From Lasiosphaeris hirsuta (taxonomy: Eukaryota; Ascomycota; Sordariomycetes; Sordariales; Lasiosphaeriaceae): a DNA stretch of 64,000 nucleotides. Position 1 is the stretch's first letter; the number at the start of each line of letters is the position of its first letter. Positions 36,701-47,700 of the stretch are shown here, piece after piece. The notes under the pieces were generated by a model, which saw only the letters and a list, made by a program, of their open reading frames with translations, did not search any database and was not told where the DNA came from. Where the stretch lies: contig JAUKUA010000002.1 in assembly GCA_030549175.1 (NCBI GenBank), forward strand, positions 62,001 to 126,000, given 5' to 3'. The position numbers were made by a program, and so were the translations under genes.

Positions 36701-39700
36701 TAGCCCACAGGTACCGGGGCTGCTAAGCTCTCGGGCTTACGACTGTCAATTGTCAACTGCATGCTGCACGGAACACGAGGGCTTGCTTACGTCTATTTTG
36801 ATCGCGGGCTCACGCATGCGGCGGCTCTCGATCCATTGCGACGAGCTTCGCTGCACTCGGTGCACGGATGGCCAGAATGGAGCTCGCGATGTGAGGAAAG
36901 AGGCTCTCCGGGATGGCTGAGACTTGAATCACATCCTCTCGAGCACCGCTCTGCGTCTGCAACTTCCATGGCTCAATGCAGCATGACAGGCAGCTGGCCG
37001 CACGGTAGTCACGCTGGAGTGTTTGGTTTGTCTGATGTTTCAGGCATGGGGCGATCTTCTCCAGATTCCGCAACCCACCAAACACATGTGCCTCGTCACC
37101 GAGACACCACCAGTGCACCCCAGAGCCACCCCAGCGAAGCGCTCGGACCATGCTCTCTATCTGCACGTCCCCTCTGCTCCTGCCCGACTTCCCCAAGGCA
37201 GGAGGAGGCAGGAGGAGGTAGGAGGCCAGGTGAGCGTTGCAAGGGCGCGACTTCTAGTCAATTTCGTCCGAGGTTTTGTGTTGGCGATGCAACATGCAAC
37301 AGAAGCATCAGGTCACGGCCGCTCACGAAGCCGTCAATAATTGAGCCTGTTCCGGGGTGCCGCCAAGCGCCGCCCTGCTGCGTATTCTGGTGAGGTGTGG
37401 ATGCAGTCGATGCAGTCGATGCAGTCGTCTTGGAGACCGCAGAGATCCCCGGGTTTGGACATGCGCAGTGGCGCATCTGCAGGAAACACCATCCTTGCTC
37501 GACTTGCTCCATGCCCACTGCTGAGCCTTGTTGGTCGCCTTTCTCATCTTGCGACTTACCCCAACGACTACCCACAGCTTCGTCGGAATACGCAATCACT
37601 TGAACCCATCTTGAGCCTAGAGACTTGCTGTCCGGCCAAGCCGGCGGAGCATTTAGCCCGCACTCGATACTGTTGGCGGGGCAGGCAAGGCCCGGCAAGA
37701 CCAAGAAACAGCTTCCTGGCCATCGAGTTTGGTCACAACTCACAATTCCGAAGGGATCCCATTCCGAATTGCGCCGTGCAAGCGCCAGACAGACACCAGA
37801 CAGACACGTCCCGCCCAAACAGGACGCCATCGATCCAACTCCGCTCCTCGTCTTCAGCTTGATTTCACCCGCGCCCGGTTCATCCCCACACCCGATTTAT
37901 TGTCTCCTCTGAGCTCCAGGCAGCTCTCGTCCATACTCGCTAGGGATCGGTGCCAGATCCTAGTAAGCCGAATCCAAGCCACCTCCTCAAGCTTTTGCAG
38001 ACTTGATGAGTAGCATCACAGCGTCCAAAGACTCGAGCTGGGTCTGTCTAGATACCATGCTGCATTCTTTGTCATGTTGCATTTTGTGTCTGCCCTGGCG
38101 GCTTCTCTCGCTAACCGAGCGTTCGCAGATGCGAGAGCGGGAGCTGCAGTTTCCGAAGATCTCGCAGCTCGACGATTTCCTCTCACCCAACCGACTCAGA
38201 CACGGACGAGGCGCGGCCTTGTACGTGACTACAGGTCAACTTTCTAACCCAGCGGACCAGGAAATATTGGCCTTGCAGCATATCCGATACCTCGAGCTAG
38301 CCTGCGCAACCTCTAGCACATCCTATGCAGCGCATCATGGGTGTGCTCGCTCCACTCCCGCATCCGCAAATCACGGAGCGATTCCGGTCACCCTCTTGCC
38401 TCTGTCTGCATCTCGACGACACCCTCCCAACCTACCGCTTCGCCATGCGGCCCACGGCGCCCATGTCTAGGACTCCATTGTCCTGGACTCCAGCCACACG
38501 CCACAACGACAGGTAATCTATTACCCATACGTCTCGTATTATAGAAAAGGGTCACGGTCACCTTTTTGCCCGCGTGACTCTGCATGTCAACAGCCCGTCG
38601 ACATATTTGGCGCTGCACCTTCTTGCCCAGTTTTCAAAGCTTACTCCCTTGGCTTGGCCGCAGCTTTGATTTATCGGTGGGGGTACACCCATCCTTCCTG
38701 CTTTTCTCACGTTTCTGCTCGATTGCTCCCCCTCCGCATTCACGGTAACCCTCTCAGCTTGTGAGGTTGCAAGTCTAATCCCCAAAGATCATGGCGGCGG
38801 GCCGGTGGCGTTTCGGGCCACCAGTTTCCCCAGACTTTCTCAGATGCTTGACCCTATCAACTTCTCAGCCTCGCCAGTTACACAAATACATGGCACGCCA
38901 CATTACTTGTTTCCCTGCTCTCGGTCTCACTACCGCTTCAGCTCAGTCAATACTCGGCCAATACCTCACAGTCACTCGGCACACCATATGATCATTATGA
39001 GATATCCATTGTCCTCGGTATCGCGTTTCTCCGGTGCCCACAGGCAGGCACAAGCAAACGCAGACATGTCGATACCTCGGAGCACGCCAAGCTCACGCCC
39101 AGTGTGACGTGGGCAGCTAGAACTAGGGGGCGTGGGATCTCCCGCTCATGTCTGGTCTGTCGACGCCCAACGATAGTTCCGAGCGTCCCGACTGTGCCTT
39201 ACCTTGGGCGGGCAGCTGGCTTGCGCCAACAAGGCACCTGGCGAAGGCAATGCCGTCCTAGACCCAATGAGCGTCAGCCCTGGAGCCGCATCTTCCACAC
39301 CCTCACTTTCAATTCTGTTCCGTGACAATTACCCCACACACACTCGCTGTATTAGTCTAAGGGAGAGGCGACCGGTGCGGACTGGATGTGCTAACTGCAG
39401 CCCGTGGTGTCCTGCTCTGATTTCAAGAGAGAATGTTGGACGCCACAGCGGGTGCTCGCAGCTGAATGCACCAAACCTTGTATCACACACGCCATCCCCC
39501 CTCGTTGCCCAACCCATATCAAGACAGAAGGGTCGCATCTCTCTCCTCTTTGCGTATTGCTCCTCATCTGAAGTGGAGGGTGGGTGCTTTGCGCCAGAGA
39601 TCCCACACCTCACCGCCGCTCGGCCACGGTGTTGCTACGGATGTGAGACCTGAAGGGTGGAGGTCAACCCTGTGCCTTTGCTTGGCCATGCTTTCGTTGA

Positions 39701-41313
39701 TCTCCGCGATGATCGCCCGCAAGTCGCGGCTTCCAAGACTGCATGACTGAAATCCTACCCTGAGTGTGCAGAGAGTGGTAGCTGTTGCTAACTGCCACTG
39801 GCAGCTAGTCAAGGCGGGATGGCGCTTCAGCGGCGGTTGGGCACTACCTGCTGGTGAACCCGTTTCCTTACTTTTGAATGCCCGCAGATGCCGACTGCGT
39901 CAAGACGCAGGGTATCAATGCCCTCGAGACCACGCAGAGAGGCTGGGAAAGGTCGCCGCCGGTCACCAGTTCTTGGAGATTTGCATAACTCGCTATGTTA
40001 TTGGAGATGGAAGTCGCGTCGGCGTGGAGGAGTCATCTCCAATTTCACATCTTCCACACCCACGCCCCCTCCCCCTCTCATAGCAGAGCAAGTTGGCGCC
40101 AGCATCGACCCCGACCCGGCACGAGAGGGTGCTGTCGTTCACGCGAGTCTTTGCTAATAGTGACGCATGTAAGGCAGGCTGGTGGACAGACAGCTTTTCA
40201 ATGACAGCGGTGTGAGGGTGAACGGGTATCTGGGTGGTCCCTATCCGGGAGGTGTCAGGTGGCCCCCGTCTAAACATAGGCCTATTGCCTCGCTGCCGCG
40301 ACTGGCTGCCCTACCCCCTTTTCAGGTTGGTGGGGACGGGTGTGAGAGGGATGAGTGAGCGCGGCTGGGGGTCAAGTGGTCCGCCCACCGCCGGCGGAGC
40401 GTGGGGGTTCATGTTCAGGGATGGTGTTTTGCATTAATTTCAGGCCTTTTCTTGTCTTGCCGGCTTGGCGGAATTACTAGTAATTCAAGTTTCCTGTATC
40501 CTGGGTCCGGTTATCGCCAAAGATGTTTACTCTTCTCCTGACGCGCGGTCTGCCCACCCCCTTCGTGTCTTTCTCGTCCGCGTTCGGAGGGGAAAGGGGT
40601 TGGGATTCTGGCTTTGGCGGTTTTCTTTCTGCGCATCATGTCGCAGCGCTTTGGGCCATCGCGAGTGCGGCACCACGGGGATGGCAAGGACTCAGAGTGA
40701 GGGCAATAATCGGCCCGTTGGAGGTGTCGATGCTTGGCAGCCAGCCGGTTTTCCTATACGGGCTTCGATTTTCTCGGTCTTCCACGGCGTTTACGTCGTC
40801 CCCTACTATCGCATACAAACAACCTTGATGTTGCAACCTGCGTACCTATGCATGCCAATACTCACACCACATCTTGTCCTAGTCTTGTATGACGATGCCG
40901 GCTTTGGAGAGTTCCGACGCTAGCCATGGGACCAGGCTTGTGGCCGCTCGCACATCTGCGCAAACTGCGTCTATGTTGCCTGCGAGGGGCCTTTCTGTGC
41001 TACGTGAAATACGCAAGGCTGCGGGCGCGGTTTTAACTGAATGTGGATGTGCCGCATCAGCTCGCCGGAGGGGGTGAGGCTTGACTTTGGAGTGAAAGGT
41101 GTGGTGTGGCCTTGGTCCCAGAGATATCCTGCTCTTGCTTGGATAGTCTGTATGTGTTCGGTGATGTCTTTGCGGTGATGGCCGCGGTCTTGTTACCTGG
41201 CAGATGCGGGAGTTGTTGTCAGTGCTAGCGCCAGCGAAGCTCCCCGAGTAATGGCAAGTCTGTGACAATTAGGGTGCACTAATAAATGAATGGAGACTAG
41301 GCTCTCCTGACGC
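33734..41313. other. 7.6-kb region without a recognisable gene
   Basis: Every frame over 60 codons here was read; none shows a domain, signal peptide followed by sensible sequence, or spliceable neighbouring frames. Base composition is balanced, unlike strongly RIP-mutated repeats. Short direct repeats are common: GGCAG at about 34,976, AGTCGATGC at about 37,400, GGCAGGAGGA at about 37,197-37,225 and CGCATCGG near 36,478. A 13-nt C-run lies at 35191-35203. Possible contents are long non-coding RNAs, long UTRs or regulatory DNA, or a very diverged repeat. Confidence 0.5.
34976..35013. repeat. (GGCAG)n pentanucleotide repeat
   Basis: About seven perfect GGCAG units in a row, flanked by related GGCA-rich sequence. 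Confidence 0.9.
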
Positions 41314-42140
41314 TCATGATAATATGACCGTATCCCTCGCCTTAACCTCGATTTCCCCTTGCATCATGTCCCGAATGATACTATGGCTAACCACGATATA
41401 CGTCTTATTATCCTGGGCCCGCAAGATATCAGGCACGCTACATCCAGACATAATCGCAACTACATCTCCTGGCATGGTGTCCTTTACAAACCATCCGACT
41501 CTCCCCTGGGCCGTCTCGCCCATCTTCATGCCCATCCCGAGCGCCTTGAGGGTTTGCCTTGCAGCAAACCGCATCCCAGACTTCATGACTTCGTGGTTGA
41601 ACAACCTTCGGCACACCCTGTCGGCCGCGAGGAAGAAAGGCTCCGAGAAGGCGCTCTCATTTTTAGATGTGGTGTGGTCAGCAACGTCCTTAGCAGGGTG
41701 CTGCCCACCAAAAACTCGGCGTTTCCATCACAAAAGAGCCACTTTCTAATCTCCTTGGCCCCTCTCTTCGTCTCCTCCTCCTCTATCGGCGCCTTGTTGC
41801 CCGCCGCCTTCAAGGCATAGTAGAGCGTGTAGAGGTACCTAGAGCGATCCAACACGGCACGGTCGACTACTAAAGCCTGGTATATCCCAGAAGAAGAGGA
41901 CGTAGTCGAGCGTATGGCGCAGCTGCACGACGCGCGCCATGGCGTCGGCGTTGGGGCCCCACACGGCGCGGCGGTAGCAGCATCCGCCCCCACACCAACC
42001 ACGTCCAGCCGGTTCACCATGGCCAGCTTTTGGATGATCTACACGCGGCCCCAGTACTCGCACTCGAGCAGCCGCGCCAGACCGGCCCGGTGGCCGACGG
42101 GTGCCATTGGAACGGGTCGCTGGCGCTGTTGAAGCCCAGC
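41314..42140 (-). pseudogene. HET (heterokaryon incompatibility) protein, C-terminal relic
   Basis: The minus-strand frame 41616-41314 reads RVGWFVKDTMPGDVVAIMSGCSVPDIL then YIVVSHSIIRDMMQGE. It matches the usual C-terminus of HET-domain proteins (GDLVAVLxGCxxPxVLR…YxLVGExYVHGxMxGE). Upstream minus-strand frames (MARVVQLRHTLDYVLFFWD, SRYLYTLYYALKAAGNKAP, WLFCDGNAEFLVG) look like the middle of such a protein but sit in different frames. The N-terminal HET motif is missing. HET proteins trigger cell death upon fusion of unlike strains; this one is broken. It lies just left of AT-rich repeats. Confidence 0.6.
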
Positions 42141-42236
42141 TGGTACCTAGCAGGAGAAAGGGGGGGTCCCTGCTCCTATTTCTGGATCCTAATATCGTGT
42201 CAAAGCCCTGGATTATATATAGCCCATATAGAGTCT

Positions 42237-42358
42237 TTTAAACGGGATGGTAGCCTACCATTATGGTCTTATATTTCAAGACCAATAGGGGGGTCCTTTT
42301 AATAGGGTAGTAGACTACTATTACGGCCTTAGATTTTATGGCTTACAGGGGGTCTTTT
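42237..42358. repeat. two degenerate ~60-bp tandem units, AT-rich
   Basis: Each unit reads roughly GGTAGYCTACYATTAYGGYCTT…GGGGGTCYTTTT. The copies differ mostly by C/T and G/A changes, the pattern expected of RIP on repeated DNA. The surrounding 42,170-42,640 is clearly AT-richer than the rest of the window. Confidence 0.65.
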
Positions 42359-42527
42359 TGATGTCTTTATATAATATCATGGCTCAATATAAGGGCCCCT
42401 TTGATACAGAGCTCTTGATATATACGTTACGATACAATATACTTTGGCATGGAGAAAACACAAAAAGTTTATATTAATACGCTGTTAACATACTGGTTTT
42501 AATCATGACAAGAGGGGGGGCTTCTCC

Positions 42528-42578
42528 AGCTAGGTAAATTAATATACGGGTCGCTTCTGCTGGAGAAGTGTTGTGTGT
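42528..42578 (+). repeat. left copy of a ~50-bp direct repeat
   Basis: A 22-nt perfect core (42557-42578, CTGCTGGAGAAGTGTTGTGT…) plus about 30 bp of weaker similarity upstream. It recurs at 46,629-46,681 in the same orientation. CTTCTCCAGC at 42520-42529 forms a hairpin with GCTGGAGAAG in the core, as in terminal sequences of small transposons. Confidence 0.8.
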
Positions 42579-42685
42579 GTTGTCAATATCTGGTTGGTAC
42601 AACACTATCTTGACCCATCGAACAAGGTTAATACATGTAAATGACGATGTCAATTACACTCCTCTTTAGTGTCTGCCCTACGAAA

Positions 42686-43393
42686 TCAATCCCTAACAAC
42701 CACCGCCTCCCTCACAAACAGCCCCTCAACCGCAACCTTGACCAAAAACCTCGCCACACCTTCAACACCCACACTATCACTCATCCTCATCCCCCCTCCC
42801 TTACTCCCCAACGTCTCCACCTCCCCCGTCTTCTTCTTCCCCTTCCCATCCTCCTTATCATGGTCAAACCTCAACCTAACCGCCCTCACCAAAGTCCACT
42901 CCATCCTCCCCCTCCCTCTCATCTCCCCATCCACAATCCCATGATCCTCCAACGCATACTTCACATTCGTCCACGTCATAAACGCCTTTGACGCCCACGG
43001 CAGATTCCCCCATGAATCCCCCACCCCCGCAGTCGACATGACTACGGTGCGATGTATCCCCGCCGCCCCCAAAACCTCACAGGCATTCGCGACCGAGTCA
43101 GCCATAAAGCGGGGGGGTGAGATTTGGGCTGCGAAGGGGGAGTCGGATGCGCGGACCGTGTTCAACGTGATGATGGCCGCGGAGGGGGTGAGAGAAGGGG
43201 CGGCGGACAGGGCCTTGGTTATGTCTGACTTTGAGAGCGGCGAGCCGACGACGATGGTGAGGTTGGGGTGGGGGGAGATTTTGGGAGAGGACGGATCGCG
43301 GACGAGGGCGACGGCGGTGTGGTTTTGGGAGAGGAGGGTGGAGAGGACGTGGTGGCCGGTGCGGCCGGTGGAGCCGAGGAGGAGGAAATGCAT
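42686..43393 (-). CDS. NAD(P)-binding (NmrA/atypical SDR-like) protein (235 aa)
   Basis: A single exon with a Rossmann nucleotide-binding start, MHFLLLGSTGRTGHHVLSTLL (GxxGxxG), then ALVRDPSSP and a middle strand RTVVMSTAGVGDSW. There is no YxxxK catalytic pair in the classical place, so it fits the atypical SDR / NmrA-like group: redox sensors, flavin or quinone reductases, or regulators. Near the end a Lys-rich loop (KEDGKGKKKTG) is unusual. A TATAAAG on the minus strand near 43,505 is a likely TATA box. It lies in the block enclosed by direct repeats with a Zn2Cys6 regulator and a GST. Confidence 0.85.
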   Translation of the reverse strand: MHFLLLGSTGRTGHHVLSTLLSQNHTAVALVRDPSSPKISPHPNLTIVVGSPLSKSDITKALSAAPSLTPSAAIITLNTVRASDSPFAAQISPPRFMADSVANACEVLGAAGIHRTVVMSTAGVGDSWGNLPWASKAFMTWTNVKYALEDHGIVDGEMRGRGRMEWTLVRAVRLRFDHDKEDGKGKKKTGEVETLGSKGGGMRMSDSVGVEGVARFLVKVAVEGLFVREAVVVRD

Positions 43394-43828
43394 CGTGTTG
43401 GACTTGAGTACGTCAAAGGTGGGAGAAAAAAGAAGGCTTTGCTTGGTTGGTATGAAGGGAAAAAAAAAAAAAAAAAAAATTTGCGTGGCGGATTGCCCAT
43501 GGCTTTATAATAAACCTGAGAACATGGTCAGCCTCGCTAGATAGGCACGAAGGGTGATGGGGTTGTGGATGGTCTTACAGAGCTTGATCGCGTGGCCATC
43601 GACGAGAGAACCGGTCTCTCTGATTGGTTGGTTCGGTGCACATGCTGTAAACGGAAGCCGCGTATAAAATTAGACCGGCACATTGACCGACTTGCTTCCT
43701 CTTCCCTGTACCTTCAAATATGCTAGGTGATTTTGCTGAAGGATGTGAGGGCGACATGCATGTTTTAGATTCAAATGAAAAGATTGCGCTACTTTCAAAT
43801 TCCTAGATACAGACAGGCGTTGCTTGCT
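43394..43828. other. intergenic with a ~20-nt A-run
   Basis: Promoter of the NAD(P)-binding gene and 3' flank of the Zn2Cys6 gene. The A-run lies near 43,460-43,480 on the plus strand, in the expected leader of the NAD(P)-binding gene. Confidence 0.6.
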
Positions 43829-45118
43829 CTACATTCCCCCGTTTGGCCACTTGGCTGTCCCACCGACCGTTCTAAAGTAATCCTTTACTCTCTCACCCAC
43901 TTCGCTAGCTATGCCTTGCAATCGCTCATTCTCGATCTGCAGCTGAGCAGAACCTTCTGGTGAGGAATCTAGTACCCCCAGGAGAACAGTTTTCAGTATC
44001 TGATGGAAGAAGCGCATGAACAATACCGAAATAAGCTCGGTAAGAACCCTATTCTCCGCGTTGTCGAGTTCAAGACCGGCGAGCCACAATCCTAGGGAGC
44101 CTAGCAGGGATGCTTTCTCGGATAGTAGTTCAAGAGCATCCCCTGCCGACTCGACGCGCGATACCTCGTCGAGAAATTCAAGCGTCGACTCGGCGATGTC
44201 TGTGAGCCCCTTCCGCTTGTCCGGCGCAATCGTGCGAAGACCATCACGGCGAATTTCGATCGGTTGTTGATGCACCGCCGTCGATGCTGGAGGATCCACG
44301 TACTTGCATGGTGCAGCGAATAGCTTGACGACGAAGACATCTAGGAAGGGAAGCTGATCACGGCGTGCTGGCACCAATTCATTCGCGGCAACAACAAAAT
44401 TTGGCCTTGCCCGATTCTCGCGCATGATGCCGAGTCCTTGGATGATATGTTGGGCCATGGCAGCGTAGTTCCCCCGCACCTGCTCGATGCTGATGAAGAC
44501 TTGACAGCAAAGTAATGTCGACCTCAATGCGTCCGAGTCCGGAGACGACAGGGTGGACGCGAGACCTCTCAATGCTCTGCAATACTTTTGAAGACCATAG
44601 TCATGATTCGCGGTCGGCTGCGCGACGGACCCTGGGACTCCTCTGGACGTCTGCAGATCTTCCCGAAGGACTTTGAGCGAAGAGACTGCGTGTTGTATTG
44701 GCAGATCAGTCAAGCTGGCTTGGAGAACTTGTCTGGCTTCGTCATCACAGGCTAATTTGACGTCGAACATGGTCTTGATGGAGAAGTAGCGGTTCAGGAG
44801 GTCGACATCCTGAGAGGCAATCTGAGCTGGGGTGCGCTGAGGGCTGCTGCTGGTGCCGGTGGCTTGGCTGGTAACCAATCTGAAGGGAGACTCGTAGCCA
44901 TCGCAGGTGCGACTGGTGTCGGTGCACTTTTTGCAAAATGGTTTGTTCTCGTCGCATTTGATCTTTCTTATCCTGTTGCCATGTGAGTACACACAACCTA
45001 CTCGGCACTTAACGATGGGATTTGGAGCTCGGCAAGCTCACCTGCAGGTTGCACAACCAGTTTTCACCTTTGTTCTGCTTTGAATGGTGCGCTTGTGCGC
45101 GACAAGGCTTCCCGCCAT
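43829..45118 (-). CDS. Zn2Cys6 transcription factor (406 aa)
   Basis: Two exons, 45118-45042 and 44972-43829. The 69-nt intron (GTGAGC…AACAG) splits the cluster, and splicing restores CATCRIRKIKCDENKPFCKKC with the last Cys in TDTSRTC: CX2CX6CX6CX2CX6C, the binuclear zinc cluster. Residues 60-400 form the typical all-helical middle region (DVDLLNRYFSIKTMFDVKLACDDEARQV, SSPDSDALRSTLLCCQVF, IIQGLGIMRENRARP). It is shorter than many family members but looks complete. It probably regulates the divergent GST gene, with which it shares a 440-bp promoter, and perhaps the NAD(P)-binding gene behind it. Confidence 0.9.
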
Positions 45119-45448
45119 CGTAGCAGGAAGGAACTCCGAGCAGGCCAGTCGAATGATGCACCTTGCACCTTGATTCATCACCGGGACCGAGAAGAGAGGC
45201 GAATCGGCGTGTTTCGGGCAAGAGCTTGTTGTTGAGGTGTCGCGCGGCGGGCGGAGTGGGTATTATCAAGATGGCGAATGCCATTGCCAGCTGATGAAAG
45301 GATCGCCTGTGCGACTTCAGGAGCAGGCGTCAGCGCTAGCGAGCTCAATTGGGAAGCGGGAGCGAACCCACCAATCATCATTACCGGTTCGACAGACAGC
45401 CCTGCGCCGACCACGATTGACCACCACGATTGACCACCTCGATCGACT

Positions 45449-45454
45449 TATAAA
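45449..45454 (+). promoter_or_regulatory. TATA box of the GST gene
   Basis: TATAAA about 105 bp before the GST ATG in the shared divergent promoter. Just upstream ACGATTGACCAC occurs twice in tandem (about 45,411-45,436), which could be a regulator binding site. Confidence 0.45.
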
Positions 45455-45558
45455 CCAAGCGGCTGGCCCATTCTCTCTCCGTAAGAATTTTTGCAATATG
45501 TCAAAGCTCATCACAAACTGTCCTGAATTTTTTGTCGACAGTACTACGCGGCTCGAAA

Positions 45559-46333
45559 ATGCCGGCTTTTACTCTCTATGGCTCTCGTGGTTCGACCAAC
45601 ACCGACCGTGTCCGCCTGACTCTTGCCGAAGGCGGCTTCACCGATTACGAATTCGTGCTTCTCAACCTTCAAAAAACAGAGCAAAAGGTGAGTCGCTCCT
45701 TGTTGGAAGACTTCGAGTTCCCCACTCGGAGACGCGACATGACCAACGAGAACACCACTAACGGCCCACCCCCCTCGGCAGTCCCAAGACAACCTGTCCC
45801 GCCACCCCTTTGGTAAAGTTCCCGTCATCACCTTCCCCTCCGGCTTCACCCTTTACGAGAGCCGCGCAATCTGCAAATACCTCGCTCGAAAATACTCCTT
45901 TCCCCTCCTCCCCCCTGACTCTGCCGTCGAAGCCGCCGCGCTGTTCGACCAAGCCCAGTCAGTCGAGATGCACTACTTCGCCGAGCCCGCCGGCAAAATC
46001 GCATTCGAAAAGTTCGCCAAACAATTCATGGGGCTGCCTCCAGATGATGGCGTAGTTTCACAGGCACTACGGTCGGTGGACATGTTTCTCGACGTGGCGG
46101 AGCGGCTCTTGCAGCAGAGGGAGTACATGGCTGGGAAGGAGTTTGCTGTTGTGGATATCTTCTATATCCCGCTGATTCAGAGGCTTTTCGCGTGCGGGTA
46201 TGGAGACTTCATACGTAGTCGCAAGGCTGTGAGTGCTTGGTGGGACCGCTGTGTGAATAGGCCGGCCATACGGAAGATGCTGGCTGAGGATAGGGAGGTA
46301 GCTGCTGCTGCTGCTACTGCTCCTCGTGTATAG
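45559..46333 (+). CDS. glutathione S-transferase (226 aa)
   Basis: Two exons, 45559-45687 and 45782-46333, with a 94-nt intron. The thioredoxin-like N-terminal domain has LYGSRGSTNTDRVRLTLAEGG, GKVPVITF with the cis-Pro, and YESRAICKYLARKY with the Glu-Ser pair that binds the glutathione gamma-glutamyl group. The helical C-terminal domain includes MAGKEFAVVDIFYIPLI (the N-capping/hydrophobic staple region) and VSAWWDRCVNRPAIRKML. It resembles phi/GTT-like fungal GSTs, which conjugate glutathione to electrophiles. It ends in an Ala-run (VAAAAATAPRV). Divergent to the Zn2Cys6 gene, suggesting induced detoxification. Confidence 0.93.
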
Positions 46334-46846
46334 GATAGGGGCCATTTGCATTATTAGTAGGTAACCTGTGGGGTCTTGGATCTGTGGGGCCGGGCGAGGT
46401 AGGATCGAGGTGGCAGATGACACTTCTCAATTCAACTGGGCGGCACGCTCTGCAGGCTGGAATCACAACATTGTTCAAGCGGGTACCTGTTGAAACATTG
46501 GGCAATACCTATATTCTCTGCGAGTGTCTATTATATGAGGACTAGATAAATGATCCACGTAAAGTTTGTCCTGTGAAATACCGAAACACTCGGATGATCT
46601 GTGCAGGGGTGTTCCTCATCGAGAACCCAGCTGGTAAAATCCATATGATGAGTCGGTTGCTGCTGGAGAAGTGTTGTGTGTAGTCTCTGAATGCCTCGAT
46701 GCGCCGGTGGCTTGCGCAACCGCTCAGGGGCTGCCATTCAGGGGCATGGCGTTTCAGCTTCAGCCGCTCAAGCTCAATTCCTCACAAAGGAGCGCCAAGC
46801 CGACCACAAATCCGGGACCGACACCTCTCGTCACCAACCTCATCAA
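46334..46846. other. intergenic containing the right direct repeat
   Basis: A minus-strand frame (46531-46737) overlaps the repeat and reads MDFTSWVLDEEHPCTDHPS; it may be the end of a mobile element but is too short to name. Confidence 0.5.
46629..46681 (+). repeat. right copy of the ~50-bp direct repeat
   Basis: A perfect 22-nt core at 46660-46681 is identical to 42557-42578, with weaker similarity upstream (CCCAGCTGGTAAAAT against TCCAGCTAGGTAAAT). With the left copy it brackets three complete genes. Confidence 0.8.
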
Positions 46847-47700
46847 ATGACGGCTTCCCCAACCGACTCACCGTCCTACCTCCTCGAGTCCTCCTTCTAC
46901 GGCCCCGGCGCGGTCCTGTGCTGGTACCTCACGCTAGGCTCAGTCTTCCTCTAGACCTCCATCCAGACGCCCAATTCCACCGGCTCAAAACCACCTTGGA
47001 CGTGGTTGCCTTCGTCATCTACCCGTGCCTGGCCAACGCCTTCAACCCCGACGACATCGGCGCACTCATCAGCGGGCTGTAAAAAAAAATAAAAAAATAA
47101 AAAAATAAAATAAAAAAAATCCAAGACATCACCGTCCCGCAGGAGCCGGAACTCGGGCCCGCGGCGCTGGGGAGCGCCATCTACGGGGTCAACGTGCCGC
47201 TGCGCGTGGCGATTGCATTTCTGGTCTTCGCCGCTGTCAGCCTCTTCTATGTCGTGCAGCTGCCAGGCGAGAACGGGCACGGGGGTGGGTATTACCAAGA
47301 GCCGCGACAGAGGAGGCTGCTGCCCTGGACCCTGCTCGTGTCCGGGTCTTGGGGTGTTTTTCTTTTTTGTCTCGTGTACCTAGCGGTCCGGTGTGGTGAG
47401 GCCGATGTCTGGGGCACCTTGTACTTGGCCGCCTTGTTGACGGGGTTTGGTGCTGTTGCATTCATGATGGAGCCCGTTTTCATTTACCTGGTCACGGCGC
47501 CTTTCTGGGAACACGATGGAATTCAGGCCCGGTTGAAAGAAAGTGTGGGATGGGATATTCCCTCTGGTACTCTCGAGGCTCTTTCTTTCCCAACGCCGAC
47601 GTGGATCTTTCGGCTCTGGATCAAAATCAGCGCGCTGCTCCTTGGGGGGATATTCACCGCTCTTTTCAGCGGATGCAAGGTCTGTCCATACAGGGGGTAG
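46847..47700 (+). pseudogene. multi-pass membrane protein gene, broken
   Basis: The first frame reads SSFYGPGAVLCWYLTLGSV then meets TAG (46952). The next hydrophobic piece, TLDVVAFVIYPCLANAFNPDD, is in another frame and stops in an A-rich insert (47,080-47,120). A third block from about 47,125 reads DITVPQEPELGP, then membrane helices (VAIAFLVFAAVSLFYVV, LVSGSWGVFLFCLVYLAV, LAALLTGFGAVAFM). The start and helices resemble a family of fungal multi-TM proteins beginning …YYGPGxxLxWYLT…. Function unknown. The last 100 residues (PTPTWIFRLWIKISALLLGGIF) could still be part of it. Confidence 0.55.

Noticed and set aside
46531..46737. Short minus-strand transposase-like frame at the right repeat
   Set aside because: Only 68 codons without a catalytic motif; the repeat itself is reported instead.
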